Below the pieces are notes generated by a model that was not told the origin of the DNA, did not search any database, and saw only the letters and a program-made list of their open reading frames with translations. From Synechococcus elongatus PCC 11801 (GTDB taxonomy: Bacteria; Cyanobacteriota; Cyanobacteriia; Synechococcales; Synechococcaceae): a stretch of 64,000 nt of DNA. This document shows, one piece after another, positions 63,800 through 64,000 of the stretch. Position 1 is the first letter of the stretch. The number at the start of each line of letters is the position of its first letter. Where the stretch lies: assembly GCF_003846445.2 (NCBI RefSeq), contig NZ_CP030139.2:2593501-2657500 (forward strand), written 5' to 3'. Made by a program: the position numbers and the translations under genes.

Positions 63800-64000
63800 G
63801 ACTGGAGGCTAATCAGCGATCGACCGATTTCCGTTGCCCACTCGGGGTAACCCGCTTCAATCAGGGCGCGATCGCGGATCCGGCAGGAATCACAGCGACC
63901 ACAGGCTTCAGCACCACCGGCATAGCAAGACCAAGTCGCCGGAATCGGCACACCCAGTGCCACAGCCCGCCGCACGATATCGACTTTGTGATCGTGGATC
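63796..64000 (-). CDS. queC: 7-cyano-7-deazaguanine synthase, C-terminal part
   Basis: The gene enters from the right edge and is cut there. The C-terminal 67 residues are visible. They carry the QueC zinc-site cysteines: WSCYAGG then ACGRCDSC (C..CxxCxxC), after VPIPATWSC. QueC makes preQ0, a precursor of queuosine. Its stop overlaps the pabB start (ATGA). Confidence 0.93.
   Translation of the reverse strand, partial: IHDHKVDIVRRAVALGVPIPATWSCYAGGAEACGRCDSCRIRDRALIEAGYPEWATEIGRSLISLQS

Overview
The window looks like chromosome from a unicellular cyanobacterium, very probably Synechococcus elongatus (PCC 7942/6301 type). The evidence is the dense octamer GCGATCGC (HIP1) throughout, a psbA gene for the Glu130 (high-light, D1:2) form of D1, a glutamate synthase that looks ferredoxin-dependent, a deazaflavin (FO) synthase gene, RNase E with the cyanobacterial arginine-rich tail, and many cyanobacteria-restricted DUF families. 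Most of it is ordinary core genome. I see no tRNA, rRNA, CRISPR array, insertion sequence or prophage.

Layout. 1-10 kb: end of a LivF-type ABC ATPase, a PAS-GGDEF-EAL protein, a Fur-family (Zur-like) regulator, purS-purQ, a small lipoprotein, a peptide-type binding protein with one permease, an AI-2E-type exporter and an MprF-like DUF2156 membrane protein. 10-17 kb: NlpC/P60 and beta-lactamase-fold genes head to head, a DUF2281/PIN toxin-antitoxin pair, a CobW GTPase, DUF2237, a small RlpA-like secreted protein, asnS, and an AT-rich pair of tiny membrane-protein genes. 17-26 kb: a possible small RNA, a secreted DUF1400 protein, psbA (probably psbAIII) divergent from cofG, DUF1830, and the 4.6-kb glutamate synthase gene. 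26-34 kb: a secreted phosphodiester glycosidase coupled to a mannose-isomerase-type cupin, then the str operon (rpsL-rpsG-fusA-tuf-rpsJ) and a Lon-N domain protein. 34-46 kb: pheA, DUF1997, rnhB overlapping rne, a B12-binding-type radical SAM protein, a FetAB-like ABC pair, and alaS.

46-50 kb is the most interesting accessory block. A BART-type transporter and a DUF302 protein are divergent from a sulfide:quinone reductase-like flavoprotein with all three signature cysteines, a cysteine-rich ArsR-type regulator and an AhpD-like CxxC protein. An AT-rich inverted repeat lies between the two arms. I read this as a sulfide/persulfide (or arsenite) response module.

50-57 kb: a SNF2 helicase, then an AT-rich stretch poor in HIP1 with an unknown helical protein, two GNAT acetyltransferases and a GIY-YIG protein. 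57-61 kb: a compact minus-strand group (HhH protein, ABC1/UbiB kinase, small conserved protein, proline-rich membrane protein, YajQ, a LOG/DprA-fold protein). 61-64 kb: queC-pabB-pabC with ATGA overlaps, joining PABA/folate synthesis to queuosine-precursor synthesis. Many start codons are alternative (GTG/TTG); where I moved a start from the longest reading frame, the entry says why.
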